Source of the DNA: Biscogniauxia marginata
Lineage: Eukaryota > Ascomycota > Sordariomycetes > Xylariales > Xylariaceae
NCBI GenBank assembly: GCA_022695795.1
Contig: MU404055.1
Location: forward strand, 558,001-622,000
Length of the DNA: 64,000 bases
Reading direction: 5' to 3'
The notes under the pieces were generated by a model. It was given only the letters and a program-made list of their open reading frames with translations. It ran no database searches and was not told where the DNA came from. The translations under genes and the position numbers were made by a program. How positions within the stretch are numbered: position 1 is the first letter of the stretch; each line of letters opens with the position of its first letter. This document shows, in pieces, positions 11,222-22,591 of the stretch.

Positions 11222-11746
11222 GATGAATCCTGGAAGGTACCGGACGTGGTTGCAATGGATGGGCGTGACCTCTTCGGGAAAGACTGAGTCCTACATTAAT
11301 AATTAATACCTGGCCCATCGCGAGAAGACACTAGGTAGCCTTGTGAACTCACTGCTCGTGCTCAATATGTGTCGTTTGTTGAATGTGGTGGGGGACAGGA
11401 ATGAATGTGCGTGGTGATGGAAACGGGTTAATAAAGGACAGCTTTTGGAATTGGAGTTCGGACAAGCTACCAAAGCTGCATCGATAAGCTACAATTGAAT
11501 ACTCGATACAAGATGTGGCTGAGCGAATCGGGTAAGCCACCAAAAACTCCCCGCCATACCTCCTTTAGGTACCTAGTGCCTTTCAAGAAGCCCACAAGCA
11601 ACTGTAATTCAGCGGATCCTTCGTTTTCTCCCTACTACGTAATTGCACAAATATTTGATACCAGCACACATCAGCACCTCAAGGGCCAGGGCTCTCTCTC
11701 GACCGCAAAACCCCTATCACCCAACCTCCCAGCGTCGTTTGTCAAA
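11222..11746. promoter_or_regulatory. Bidirectional promoter OST4 / TMA46
   Basis: This is the divergent intergenic region between the start codons of OST4 (-) and TMA46 (+). The TMA46 side ends in a pyrimidine-rich leader with GTCAAA before the ATG. A TAGGTACCTAG palindrome lies near 11567. No known operator was identified. Confidence 0.45.
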
Positions 11747-12849
11747 ATGCCTCCGAAGAAGAAGGATGATCCCAAAGGCAAGAAGCCTTCTGCCGCCAAG
11801 GTCGCCGAGGACAAGACCTTTGGAATGAAGAACAAGAAAGGTTCCGCAGCTCAAAGACAGATCAAGCAGATTCAAGCATCCGCCAAGGCTGGCGGCAGTG
11901 CCGAAGAGAAGAGGAAGCAAGCAGAAAAGGAGGCACGTGCTCGAGAGAAGAAGGCCGCCGAAGACGCTCAACGGGAAACGGACGCTCTACTCAACAAACC
12001 CGCCCAGATCCAAAAGGTTCCTTTTGGTGTCGATCCCAAGACGGTCGTCTGCATTTTCTTCAAGAAGGGAAACTGCGAGAAGGGAAAGAAGTGCAAGTTC
12101 GCACACGATCTCTCCCTCGAGCGGAAGACGGAGAAGAAGAACCTCTACACCGACGTCCGAGCTGATGAAGAGGAAACTAAGAAGCAAGAAACATCCGAGG
12201 ATTGGGACGAGGAGAAGCTGCGAAACGTCGTCCTCTCCAAAAAAGGAAACCAGGTCACCACCACCGACAAAGTTTGCAAGTACTTTATCGAGGCTATCGA
12301 GGACGGCAAATACGGTTGGTTCTGGATATGTCCGAACGGAGGTGATAAATGCAAGTACAAGCATGCTCTTCCACCAGGGTAAGTCCCGTCTGTGATTATG
12401 ACCTTGGAGCTCTCTATACTAAAATGGAATCCTGCAGCTTCATACTGAAGACAAAAGAGCAGCGGGCCGCCGAGAAGGCCCTCATGGACAAGTCACCACT
12501 AAAGACTTTAACTTTAGAAGATTTCCTAGAGTCAGAAAGACATAAGCTCACTGGTACACTGACACCAGTTACGCCAGAAACTTTTGCCAAATGGAAGCTA
12601 GAACGCTTAAGCAAGAAGGCTGCCGAAGAGCAAGCCCGGCAAGCCAAGGAGTCAACTGGTCGTGCACTGTTCGAGAGCGGCAACTGGAGAGCCACCGAGG
12701 ACGACTCGGAGGAAGACTCCGACTCCGACGACGATGGTGCTTGGAACCTCGAGAAGCTAAGGCAGGAGACCCAGGCCATCCGAGACAAGAAAGAGGCAGA
12801 CCGACTCGCAGCTACATTAGGCATGACGGATACTGGCGATGGTTCCTGA
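11747..12849 (+). CDS. TMA46: Tma46/DFRP1-type CCCH zinc-finger protein
   Basis: This is a partner of the translational GTPase Rbg1/DRG1, associated with ribosomes in the cytoplasm. Two exons, 11747-12378 and 12438-12849, encode 347 aa; the intron has donor GTAAGT and acceptor CTGCAG. The N-terminus is Lys-rich ([12 protein letters not shown]) with a long charged helix (about 40-95). The first CCCH finger is [19 protein letters not shown] (Cx7Cx5Cx3H, about 102-120). The second begins CKYFIEAI and closes with CKYKH after a wider spacing, as in the family. The C-terminal half ([29 protein letters not shown]) is the DFRP domain that binds Rbg1. An acidic [11 protein letters not shown] stretch is near the end. 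Length and order match yeast Tma46 and human ZC3H15. Confidence 0.93.
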
Positions 12850-13446
12850 GCCCCTTCCTTATCCCAGAACGAATGTCTTGGGATAGCCTGGGAGTAAGTC
12901 ACTTACAATCCACAAGAATTTAGATAAGCGACGGGCCGAGGACGCGTCAGAAATGGTGGCTTCGGCTTCGGTACGCCTATCCTTTCTAGACGAGAGCAAG
13001 TTCCAAATTGACTTGTCGCCCCTCCCTTGCGAGCTGGGCGTGTTAACAAGTCAGTTGCCGGCTGGACTGAGATGTCCGATCATCGATCTTAGGATTACGT
13101 AGAAGTAAAGGTGCGTCATTAGGTTGACAATGAGACTGGGAACAATTCATTCGCTTGTCTTGCCTAACTGTATTCTCATCCATGGCACGGTCAAAGGTGA
13201 TGACTATCTGAGATCCCTGCCTATGCGTCTCCATCCACAAAAAGTAGCAGCATTTGAAGAATTAGTCGGAAGCGGCCAGTTTCCAGCATGGCTCACGATG
13301 GCCTTTAAATAGACTAACAGAGAGACCATTCCCACACAGAGAATAAGGGGGGCATCTAAATTCCCCAGGCCGGTGAACAGGTGAATACCTTGGCTTCAAG
13401 TCATATTCTCACCTAGTTCGTCCGGCGAGTAAGCTTAGATAACTGC
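12850..13446. other. Convergent 3' region
   Basis: This holds the 3' flanks of TMA46 and the SDR gene. No recognisable gene. Confidence 0.5.
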
Positions 13447-14441
13447 TTAGAACTTCTCAACATAAGGCCGCAGGTCTATCTCTTGGGTGAAACCAGAGCG
13501 ATGCTGGGTGTGCAAGTTCCAGTAGCTCTCAGCGATCTATAATGGAACAAATATCAGCTTCTAAAGGGGGGACAGTTTCAATTCCTGTTGGAACACGTAC
13601 CGAATCGGCTCTGATCTTGCCATCCTCGGCGCCGTTGTTTACTACGTAGCTGCTCGTCCTCGGGATGTCGATGACGCCGTCAATAATGGCATGCGCGACA
13701 TGGAGCCCCTTGGGTCCGAACTCGCGCGCCAGAGACTGGCCGAGAGCCCGCAGCGCGAATTTGCCGGCGGCCAAAGTGGAGAACAGTGCTGAACCCCTGA
13801 TGGAAGCCGTAGCGCCCGTGATCAGCAGCGTAGGGGGATGTGGTGAGTCGGGCACGGATTCCAGGAGCAGCGGCACGGTCTTCTGGGCAAAAATGAAGAA
13901 CCCTTGGCTATTCCCAGCGCATCAAAGGTCAGTCTATTCTGGCTTCGAGCTACCAGTAGAGTAGAGACATAGCTATCAATCTACTCGCTACCGCTCTATC
14001 TAGGCAGGATTCTGATAGCAACTTACACATTCCCCGTCAAGCTATTGTTCAGGTCGTCCACATTTAGCTCCAGGAACGGCTTCCTCGAGAAACCGCCGGC
14101 GGAGTTGAAGATGGCGGCGGCCAGCTTGAGGCCCGGGAGCTCCTTCTTGACGGTCTCGAAGGCGTCGTCCACGGACTTCTGGTCCGTGGCGTCGGTGCTG
14201 ATGCCGATGGCCTTGCCGCCGGCCTTGTTGATCTCGGCGACGGTGTCCTGGTACGACTCGGGCCGGCGCGCCAGGAGCACCACCGGGTAGGACTTCGCGA
14301 ACCGGAGAGCGGTAGCCCTACCTATAGGAAGCACAGGTTTAGGAAAAATGAAAAAAGTCAGATATATACAATACGACAGCTCTTACCTGTGCCAGGGCCT
14401 GCGCCGACGACGACAGCAAAGAATTTAGAAGACGGAGACAT
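13447..14441 (-). CDS. Short-chain dehydrogenase/reductase (SDR)
   Basis: This is an NAD(P)-dependent oxidoreductase of unknown substrate. Four exons, 14441-14387, 14321-14027, 13907-13601 and 13536-13447, give 248 aa with all phases consistent. The glycine-rich cofactor motif VVGAGPGTGRATALRFA crosses the first intron. LLARRPE follows beta-2, where the Arg residues hint at NADPH preference (inference). The segment AAAIFNSAGG replaces the usual NNAG. The catalytic region reads LLITGATASIRGSALFSTLAAGKFALRAL: the Lys is present in AAGKFALR, but the position of the usual YxxxK Tyr is not Tyr, so this may be an atypical SDR with changed or lost activity. No secretion signal was seen. It stands alone, with no metabolic partners nearby. 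Confidence 0.85.
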
Positions 14442-15310
14442 GATAGTAATTTGATTGGCTATTTAGAGAAACTTTGGTGTTTTCCCTAGTGATTGAATGG
14501 AACAGCTATAGTTTAGGTCAAGCCTACCAATATGAATAAGAAAAGTTGGATGTTGGTCCTGTATTTATAAACTCGGGATATCAAGAGCCTGACTCCAAGC
14601 CTGGCACATCTGAAAGAGGGGAAATCTATCACTCTGACACCTCCAGGGCAAGGAGATGGACTGCAGGTGCATTAATAATTCAAAGAAGCTGTCTAAGTTT
14701 TAGGGACTTTGGTAACTTGATTACAAATCCCCCATTCTCGTGAGAATGTCGCAATCTCTCGTCTTGACGGCCGAATAGCGAGCCTTGAAATCAAACTCGC
14801 AGCTGATTTGCGATTCAACATGAGCTTAGTTGCATAGTGGGATAGGTAATACCACACCGTCCATACACCATCGGAGATGTCGATTATATAAGGGAGGGAT
14901 TTCTGCTCTCCCTACATGCAGCCAGGCGGCGCTTTCAACTTATAGGAGGTTCAATAGCTCCATTAGGGGGACGCTATGACCACTTCATGGCTGTGCCGGA
15001 ATTGCTAGGTACCTCTTATAAGAATAAGAAGCCACTAAAGTTATGTAGGTTAAATAGATCATCAGCCACTTGATCGCCTTCGACAACGCGTTAACCGCGC
15101 TGAGGAAACCAATTGTTCCCATTATTTACGCTCGTTCACATGAGGAATCACTGCGTCGAACATGCTTGATTAATAGCCGTTAAATCTTGCCAAGTCACTC
15201 TACCGCCAATTGAACATATAAGATCATTTATATACGTCCAGAGTGATGCTTACATAGTACTTTCCAAGAAATTAAGAATATTTAGTTCATAAGCACAAGG
15301 AGGGAGCATC
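14442..15310. other. Divergent intergenic region
   Basis: This is promoter DNA for the SDR gene (-) and the AT-hook gene (+). No gene recognised. The last 60 bp is AT-rich, then GGAGGGAGCATC precedes the ATG at 15311. Confidence 0.45.
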
Positions 15311-16399
15311 ATGCCGGACAACGACGTGACCGGCAACAATGTAGTTGCTACAGCGTCAATTGAGAGCAGTGATCATGTGTTGGGAGTTGAGGAGTCAGTG
15401 CCAATTGTCGTGTCGGACATCTTGCAACCAAGCCAAAATCATGGTCCCCAAACATCTCTCCCTCATCAAGAAATACCACAAACTCCTAAATCAAGACTAG
15501 GAAAGGAGCAACATCTCACATCTACACAAGCCTCGATGTCCCCATCAACGACAAGATTAGCAGTACACATCAGATCTTCAACAACCACTCCTCACCTCTC
15601 ATTCACCAAAATGGGACAAGCAGAATCTGTGCCGCCAGACCGAAGTCGGATACCACAGTCTAAACCCAACCAGCCAAGGAGAGAAGAGAAAGCTGCCGAG
15701 CCCTCTTCCTCCGCTGGAAATAATAAGGAAGGATCTGGATTTCAACCTAAGAAGAGAGGCCGTCCGAAGGGCTGGAAACCTGGCATGCGATATGCAGATC
15801 CCAAGACCAAAGAACGCAAGAAGCAAGCAGAACCGGCTAACAGCCAAGAACCAAAGCGACGTGGGCGGCCGCCGCGCGCTCCAGGGCGGACAGTTCGAGA
15901 ACAATATCTACGATCAAACCCTGATTACACACCTTTCAAGTGCGAATGGGTAGAATCACAGCAGGCGTCAACGTGTCCAGCAGAACTGCAGAATATGCAG
16001 ACTTTACGAAAGCACGTTTTCTTCGTTCATGGAGACGCAATCCCGCTGGTCTGCCGATGGTCAAAATGTGCAACCAAGGAGACGCCTCCCGAGTTCACAG
16101 ACGTGGAGGATTTCGAAGAGCACGTGGAGAAGGAGCACCTCAGATCGTACCTATGGTATATGGGCGAGGGGTATAAGAACGACGGCATCTCGACAATCGA
16201 ACAGGACCCCGGCAAGCTGCCATCCTATCTATTTGATAAAGACGGCAAGCAGGTGACGCCATCGATTATCGGACAGAAACTAGAGGACGACCAACAACAC
16301 AAGGAGAGGAAGCGGAAGCTGAAAAGGCTTCTCATCCAGCAAAACGAGAATGCTCCTGACGAGGAGGAATATATCAGGCAGACGCTAGGAATGGCCTGA
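15311..16399 (+). CDS. AT-hook and C2H2-like zinc-finger protein
   Basis: This is a single-exon protein of 362 aa, probably nuclear and DNA-binding; no named ortholog was recognised. There are two AT-hook cores, KKRGRPKGWKPG (about 147-158) and KRRGRPPRAPGR (about 182-193), which bind the minor groove of AT-rich DNA. They are followed by two zinc-finger-like modules. One begins CEWVESQQASTC and ends KHVFFVH; the other begins CRWSKCATKE and ends EEHVEKEH. The spacing between Cys and His pairs is longer than in classical C2H2 fingers. The C-terminus is a charged helix (HKERKRKLKRLL). The first 100 residues are Ser/Thr/Gln-rich and disordered. An internal ATG at 15611 (MGQAESVPPD) is a possible alternative start, since codons before it are unremarkable. 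Confidence 0.75.
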   Translation: MPDNDVTGNNVVATASIESSDHVLGVEESVPIVVSDILQPSQNHGPQTSLPHQEIPQTPKSRLGKEQHLTSTQASMSPSTTRLAVHIRSSTTTPHLSFTKMGQAESVPPDRSRIPQSKPNQPRREEKAAEPSSSAGNNKEGSGFQPKKRGRPKGWKPGMRYADPKTKERKKQAEPANSQEPKRRGRPPRAPGRTVREQYLRSNPDYTPFKCEWVESQQASTCPAELQNMQTLRKHVFFVHGDAIPLVCRWSKCATKETPPEFTDVEDFEEHVEKEHLRSYLWYMGEGYKNDGISTIEQDPGKLPSYLFDKDGKQVTPSIIGQKLEDDQQHKERKRKLKRLLIQQNENAPDEEEYIRQTLGMA

Positions 16400-17880
16400 G
16401 TCATGACAGTGGGTATCTATGGTGTTGAGGGTGAGGCTTTGCTCACTCGTGATTCTAGATCATCAACTAGCCGAGTGCATGCGTAATGCTCTCAAAGAAT
16501 TTATACGGCTTCAGGTGGGGAGGGGCTCAACGACAGCTGTTTAGACAATCTACAAGTCTACGACCTAGGAGCTGATATCTCCCTTCGCTAGTAACATGCT
16601 CATAACTGTAAAATAATCATCATATTATAATGCGTTCCTATATCTCAACTCTGCAGGTGTTTCACACGCGACCCCATCAGTACTTCCTTCATTTTGCTCT
16701 GTATTGGCATGTTTTGTTTCAGCAAAAGCCAACACAACACACCATAACCACGTCACCAGGCTTGGGGTCCCATACAGCCTCGCTTGGCTTTTTCAACGAG
16801 AAGACGGAAGGGAGAGAAGTTTGGATCCAGGGTCGTGCGTCTGGAACACGGGGGGGTTGGCCAATAGAGACTTTGCTTCAATAGGTGCTGAGACCAATCA
16901 ATTTAGACTTGGACCTGAAGGTCTAAAAAGTCTATTTATAAATAACTCTAAGGTACCCTAATCCGTATACATATCTGGTGTAGCCTGGGCGTCTAGGCAC
17001 CTTAAGGCTTTGACCAGCAAGGGCGGAAGGGAATGTAATTATCATGCAAGAGGAAGAGGGATTAGTCATTAGTCAAGAAAATGGGGAATACTTTATAGGT
17101 ATTAGTAACACGGTAGGCTGTGGACTTTACATTTTGTTGTGGCTGGCACCTTCAGCATTGTATCCCGCTGTATTATGCGTGTAGGTACTTACCTACCTGG
17201 TATGGTAGAAGAGCAAGAGCATCGATCAATGAATTGTGCTTACCTTAGCCAAACAGTGCCTATCTAGCCCCATCGATTTGATCTTTCCAGTTTTTCCATT
17301 TCCATTAACCCAACTGAACTTCCTCAACGTCTTTTATCCCCGTCTCTCGATTCAAATTGCTTTTCCCATCCACTCCCTATCTCTCCGTCCCCCCCCCGTC
17401 CCCGGGCAGCCAGGTACATAGCAGCTAGATTCCCCTGCCGCTTACGATCTGCGTCTTTCAAGGTTCACCTGAGCCAACTTGTTCTAGCCCCTCCCCGACA
17501 ATCTCCGGGGTACCCGTCACAGCACGCATCACGTTGTCCGAGGCGATTTACTTATATTGCAGAGAACAGAGCAGAAAACAGAGCAGAAAACAGAGCATAG
17601 CCGGGCCCTTTCTTATAACGCAGGCAGGGCAGAATAGTACACAGTACAAGAGCACCGGGACAATTAACGCCTATAATGCGTGCTTAGCAAGCAGTTTTCC
17701 AGACTAAAAGGCAACGCAACGTATCCCTGGTGGGCTCAGCCCCCCCTTCCGCACTTTCCCAATCCCAGCGCTTCCCCGATTCAAGTTAGACACTAGCGGT
17801 TTTAATGCCAAGCGTCCAGCGACCGTGGTGAGTTTTACCAGCAGCGGCGGCAGCAGCAATAAGCCGCAAAAGCAGCAGTT
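16400..17880. other. Intergenic, NRC-2-type kinase promoter and leader
   Basis: This 1.5 kb has no convincing gene. It contains a 12-bp tandem repeat (about three copies of ACAGAGCAGAAA) at 17560-17598, TAGGTA-type motifs at 17181-17205 and pyrimidine-rich DNA from 17270, consistent with a long leader for the kinase gene. Confidence 0.45.
17560..17598. repeat. Short 12-bp tandem repeat
   Basis: About three direct copies of ACAGAGCAGAAA lie in the presumed leader or promoter of the downstream kinase. No function can be assigned. Confidence 0.7.
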
Positions 17881-20099
17881 ATGGGGCCCGACGAGTCGCT
17901 TGACAACGCCAACGCCAACTCCAACTCCAATTCCAACTCCGGCCCCCAGCATCCCTCCTCCTCGCCAACCTCTTCCCACCGCCGCGTTCCCCATCTCCGC
18001 ATCAAACAGCGATTGGCATCATGGCACCATCCGAATCTTGACCTTGGAACCACGCAATCCCATTTCGACCCCAATTCCAGCAAGATGCCCCTCAAGTCGC
18101 CCAATGCCCAAGGCGGCAACAGCCACTTCAATCAGAAGCTGAAGAACTTCTTTCGCATCAACTCGACCAACCACCACGCCGACAAAGAAAAGTCCCTGGA
18201 CAATGCCCTTAAGTCCGACAGCAAGGCCGGCTTCCGCCAGTCACGCAAGTTCTTCACCAACGTGGGCAGGATCCGATCGACTACCACCACGAGCGAAGGG
18301 CACCCTCTCGACGATTCCATGAGTCCTACCGCCAACGCGAACCCCTACTTTGCTCACCAGGGCCAGCCGGGCCTCCGTCATCACAATGAAGGTTCGGCCC
18401 CGCCCAGCCCTCCGGAAACACCCAGTTTTAAAATTGACGGCCCAGATGGCGCGAAAGAGCAGGCTACAAACGCGACCAAGGAAGAGCTGGCCAGGAAGCT
18501 CCGACGAGTGGCGAGTGCACCGAATGCACAAGGTCTATTCAAGCAGGGCAAAGGAGATGGCGAAAGACCGGCTACCGCAGAACTCGGAAAGGAGCCCCTC
18601 ATCCACGGTGGTGCCAACGCGTCGACCCTCGGATTTATCGATCCCAAGACGGCCGATTCCGCTTCGCTCGCCGTACCCGATAGCGACGGGCTGGCCGCCC
18701 TGCCTCCCCCGGGCCAGAATCCTCTGTCTTTCCGCCGAACGTACAGCTCCAACTCGATTAAGGTCCGCACCGTCGAAGTTGGGCCTGCCAGTTTCGACAA
18801 GATCAAGCTTATCGGAAAAGGTGATGTAGGTAAGGTATATCTCGTCAGGGAGAAGAAGAGCTCAAGGCTCTATGCCATGAAAGGTAAGTTAATCGACTCC
18901 TTGTGCACGAGCTTGCTTGTTCTAATGGAAGCAGTCCTGAGCAAAAAAGAGATGATCAAACGCAACAAGATTAAGAGAGCGCTGGCCGAGCAGGAGATTC
19001 TCGCGACGAGCAACCATCCGTTCATTGTGACTCTGTACCACTCGTTCCAGTCCGAAGATCATCTTTATCTCTGTATGGAATACTGTAGTGGCGGGGAATT
19101 CTTCCGAGCATTGCAAACTCGTCCCGGTAAATGTATTCCCGAAGACGATGCTCGATTCTATGCCGCCGAGGTCACCGCTGCCTTGGAATATCTCCATTTG
19201 ATGGGATTCATCTACCGAGACTTGAAGCCAGAGAGTGAGTTCTATTCAGCATATTCTAATTACCTCTTTTCTGACGTGGTGCGTAGACATCCTGTTACAC
19301 CAGTCCGGGCATATCATGCTATCAGACTTCGACCTCTCGAAACAGTCGGATCCTGGCGGGAAGCCTACCATGATCATGGGCAAGAATGGCGCTAGCACCT
19401 CGTCGCTACCCACGATAGATACGAAGTCGTGTATAGCCAATTTCAGGACGAATTCCTTTGTGGGAACCGAAGAGTACATCGCCCCAGAAGTCATCAAGGG
19501 CAGCGGTCACACTAGTGCTGTAGACTGGTGGACTTTGGGGATCTTGATATACGAGATGCTTTACGGGACTACACCTTTTAAGGGCAAGAATCGTAATGCG
19601 ACTTTTGCCAATATCCTGCGTGAGGAAATACCGTTCCCCGAGCATTCCGGAGCACCCCAGATTTCAAAGTACGTCATCTGTATCAAGGATCGTCTCACAT
19701 TATAACCTGCTAACAACTCGTGCTAGTTTGTGTAAATCGTTAATTCGGAAACTCCTCATCAAGGATGAGACTCGAAGATTAGGTGCTAGAGCCGGCGCTT
19801 CCGATATCAAGGGGCATCCTTTCTTCCGAACGACGCAGTGGGCTCTCATTCGACATATGAAGCCACCTATAGTTCCTAATGCCGGCCGCGGCATCGACAC
19901 TATCAACTTTAGGAATGTCAAAGAAAGTGAAAGCGTCGATATTACTGGCACTAGGCCAGGCTATCCTAAGGGCGTACCGTTAGACAGCGGACTAGCGACA
20001 CCCGGTAACGAAGCCCCCGATCCTTTCGAGGATTTCAACAGCGTAACTTTGCACCACGAAGGCGACGACCAATTTGATAATCAAACCACTTCCCGGTAA
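17881..20099 (+). CDS. nrc-2: AGC protein kinase, NRC-2 / Fpk1 / Kin82 type
   Basis: This is a Ser/Thr kinase of the family that in yeast activates phospholipid flippases at the plasma membrane and in Neurospora controls conidiation. Four exons, 17881-18883, 18935-19234, 19287-19668 and 19727-20099, give 685 aa. The N-terminal 300 residues are Ser/Asn-rich and disordered. The kinase domain starts about 303 with [11 protein letters not shown]; the ATP lysine is K334 (YAMK). The catalytic loop is YRDLKPEN with D430. The metal motif is DFD (448-450) in place of DFG, a hallmark of this subfamily and of plant AGCVIII kinases. An insert separates DFD from the activation segment [14 protein letters not shown]. 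The C-tail ends with [11 protein letters not shown]. The first intron is 51 nt with no in-frame stop, so its retention would insert 17 residues just after K334. The start ATG was chosen as the first in frame. Confidence 0.93.
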
Positions 20100-22591
20100 C
20101 GATCTCACGAAACTTGTCACCCATTGCCATCTCTCGCATGCATATCTATGTTTTAGTGCCGCTCTTCCCAAGAGTTAGTCTTCCCCTATAGACGATTTCG
20201 TATAATCACCTGACCCGACGTCCTTGTCACATCTCATTTACACAGCGCCCGTTATTGTTAGGATGTATTATGAACAATGAAGAATAAAAATGATGCATTT
20301 ACGGCATTTCGCTTCGACCATTCATTTCAGAACGATCGTGACGCCGGAGGGGAGAGGTGGGGGTATGGAGGGGATTATGGGCTGGATGGCAACATCGAAG
20401 TACTACATTTCATGGACGGCGTTTTCTGGTGCAAGGGAGTTCGGGTCGGAAGACTGAAAGAGAAGTGGAAAAGAGAGAGATCAATATTATGCTACGAAAG
20501 ACTTCACCATTTGTAAACTCGCAAATACGATATGTATGTTTGAGTTTCGCGAGAAGAGAAAAAAAAGGGGGAGCGGGCAGATGACGCTGTTACCCCCAGG
20601 TTGACAGTATATCTATAGATCATTGGTTATCTGGTGGTTCTCTCTTCTCATTACCGGGTTTTCGTCTTTTATGCTTTCCTCTAAGGCAGTGTTCATCTGG
20701 TTGTTTTGCCATAGGTATCGATTGTTCGTTGTGCGTCCAGTTTATTAAAAATCTATAAGTGATGCGACTTGATTACCCGAGCTAGGTTCATTTAGAGTGC
20801 GTACGCGCTCCCTATATATCTCTTGTGTTTTATACAAGGATGTATGCGTGCTGGAGGTTGGTAAACTAGGGAGATATACTCTTTATGTCCAGTGTATTAA
20901 ATACAATCAAGGTTCGCTGATGAACCTTTCTAGCTTGATCACGTCTTACTGACTCGTTGACATTTTAAGGGGAGAGGGTCCTCCCCCCTTTTTGTGGGGT
21001 TGCGAAGGAATTGATTTGAATGCCTCGGTCTTCTTATTTGCGATCCTTGTGATTACGGGAATCTATCTAATAGGGAAGTGACATCAACGACATATATAAC
21101 CGGGCGAAGCTGTATAAAAAAAAGTAGACTTGAACACGAGGTAACTAGTGGTTGGTTTGTGACTAAAGCACGATGATCTTGAGAGGGGGTGGGGATCTTA
21201 TATCTCTTCTTCTATGAAGAGGGGTTCTCGAGCGGATTACGGGCTATCTTGACAAGAACTCAGATTCTGGCTAAGCGGCCAGTGAAGGATCTACGTGAAA
21301 TCAGTCTCCCGTGGGATTACACAGACTCTATAGCCAGGTCCCAAGTGAGTATGTAGATACCTACCTATTCCGTGACTATCTGGTTGGCCATGGAAGGGTG
21401 TTTTGCCTAGGTTACATAGGATATAATAAAAATCTCTTGGAGACATGCTATGCGTGTACATAGGAGAATAACTTGTTCATCTAGGTACCTAGGCAAGAGT
21501 GAAACTTGGGATGTACCTATCGTTTGTTTGATCGCCCGAGGCCATCCGGAGGAGGCTAACTAGCCTCGTAAGAGGCACCCGAACCTCCATTTTCCTGCTG
21601 TAATTTCCTTCCGGCCAATTAGGCCATTACAATGTCTATAATCGAGATAGTTAGGTCGTGTGATGGGGTTTTCTTTTCCGCCTGATTTTAAAGAATGATG
21701 TCAGCCACTGTTTTTCTTACCATAGTGGCATATCTCAATATTTATTTTGTATGTAATTATACTAGAATGGGTGATCACTGGTTGAGTAAGATCGAGAGGG
21801 TGTGATATATCATTTCTCCTAAATAAGTATTACTCACCGGCTGACCCGGGAAAAGAAACTCATGATTCGCTATAGTAGCATCACGGGGGCTCAGTATCAT
21901 ATTATATTTCTGTACAGGTACTGTGGTTATATATTACTTGTCATTTTGAGGCTTATCGCGCCTCGAGAAATCAGTCCTCCTCAGCTATCAGTGCTCACAA
22001 GCGCAATGATGTATATATATTTATAATCAGGACCTAAACTGAGGATGTTTTGTTGCCACCAAGAAAAATATATAACGGTAACTTAAATAAGGGAAGAGAG
22101 CTGACACACCAACCAATACAGGCTATTTATCATATGTCAGCTTCCTTGGGTCTAGCACTAATCATGGCCCTGCCTGCTTTTGTATAGGAATAAGACCACG
22201 TCGGGTCACCAGATCCAGCGCTACAAGCCTACATAGAAAGTGGTACATGTCTAGTCGAAGCAGATCTACCTGGATTTGATATATTTTCAGACCCAAGCTA
22301 ACCGATAGCTGTAACGGACAGACCGGTGCATTCACCTCAGGCTCAGGAAATTAAGACTCGTTAAAACTATCTCAGTTTATCCTAGGTGTGACATATACTC
22401 GAGAAACTAAGATGTGACTTGCAACTCCAACATATGGGACTTCCAGTGAATCGAAGTACATTGGGCAACTTATCTATAAATTCGCGAGTGGCATACTGCT
22501 GAAAAATGATTAGCAAGATAAAACTCTGGCCGCTACCTACCACAGCTCACTAGAAACTTGCCTATTTACTACGGGATGGTCGAACATCGAG
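20100..22591. other. Long intergenic region, no gene seen
   Basis: This 2.5-kb stretch contains only short open frames without family resemblance. It includes poly-A/T tracts, a TAGGTACCTAGG motif at 21482-21493 and AT-rich DNA at 21700-22080. It probably holds the 3' UTR of the kinase gene and the promoter of the CorA-like gene. A non-coding RNA cannot be judged. Confidence 0.45.
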
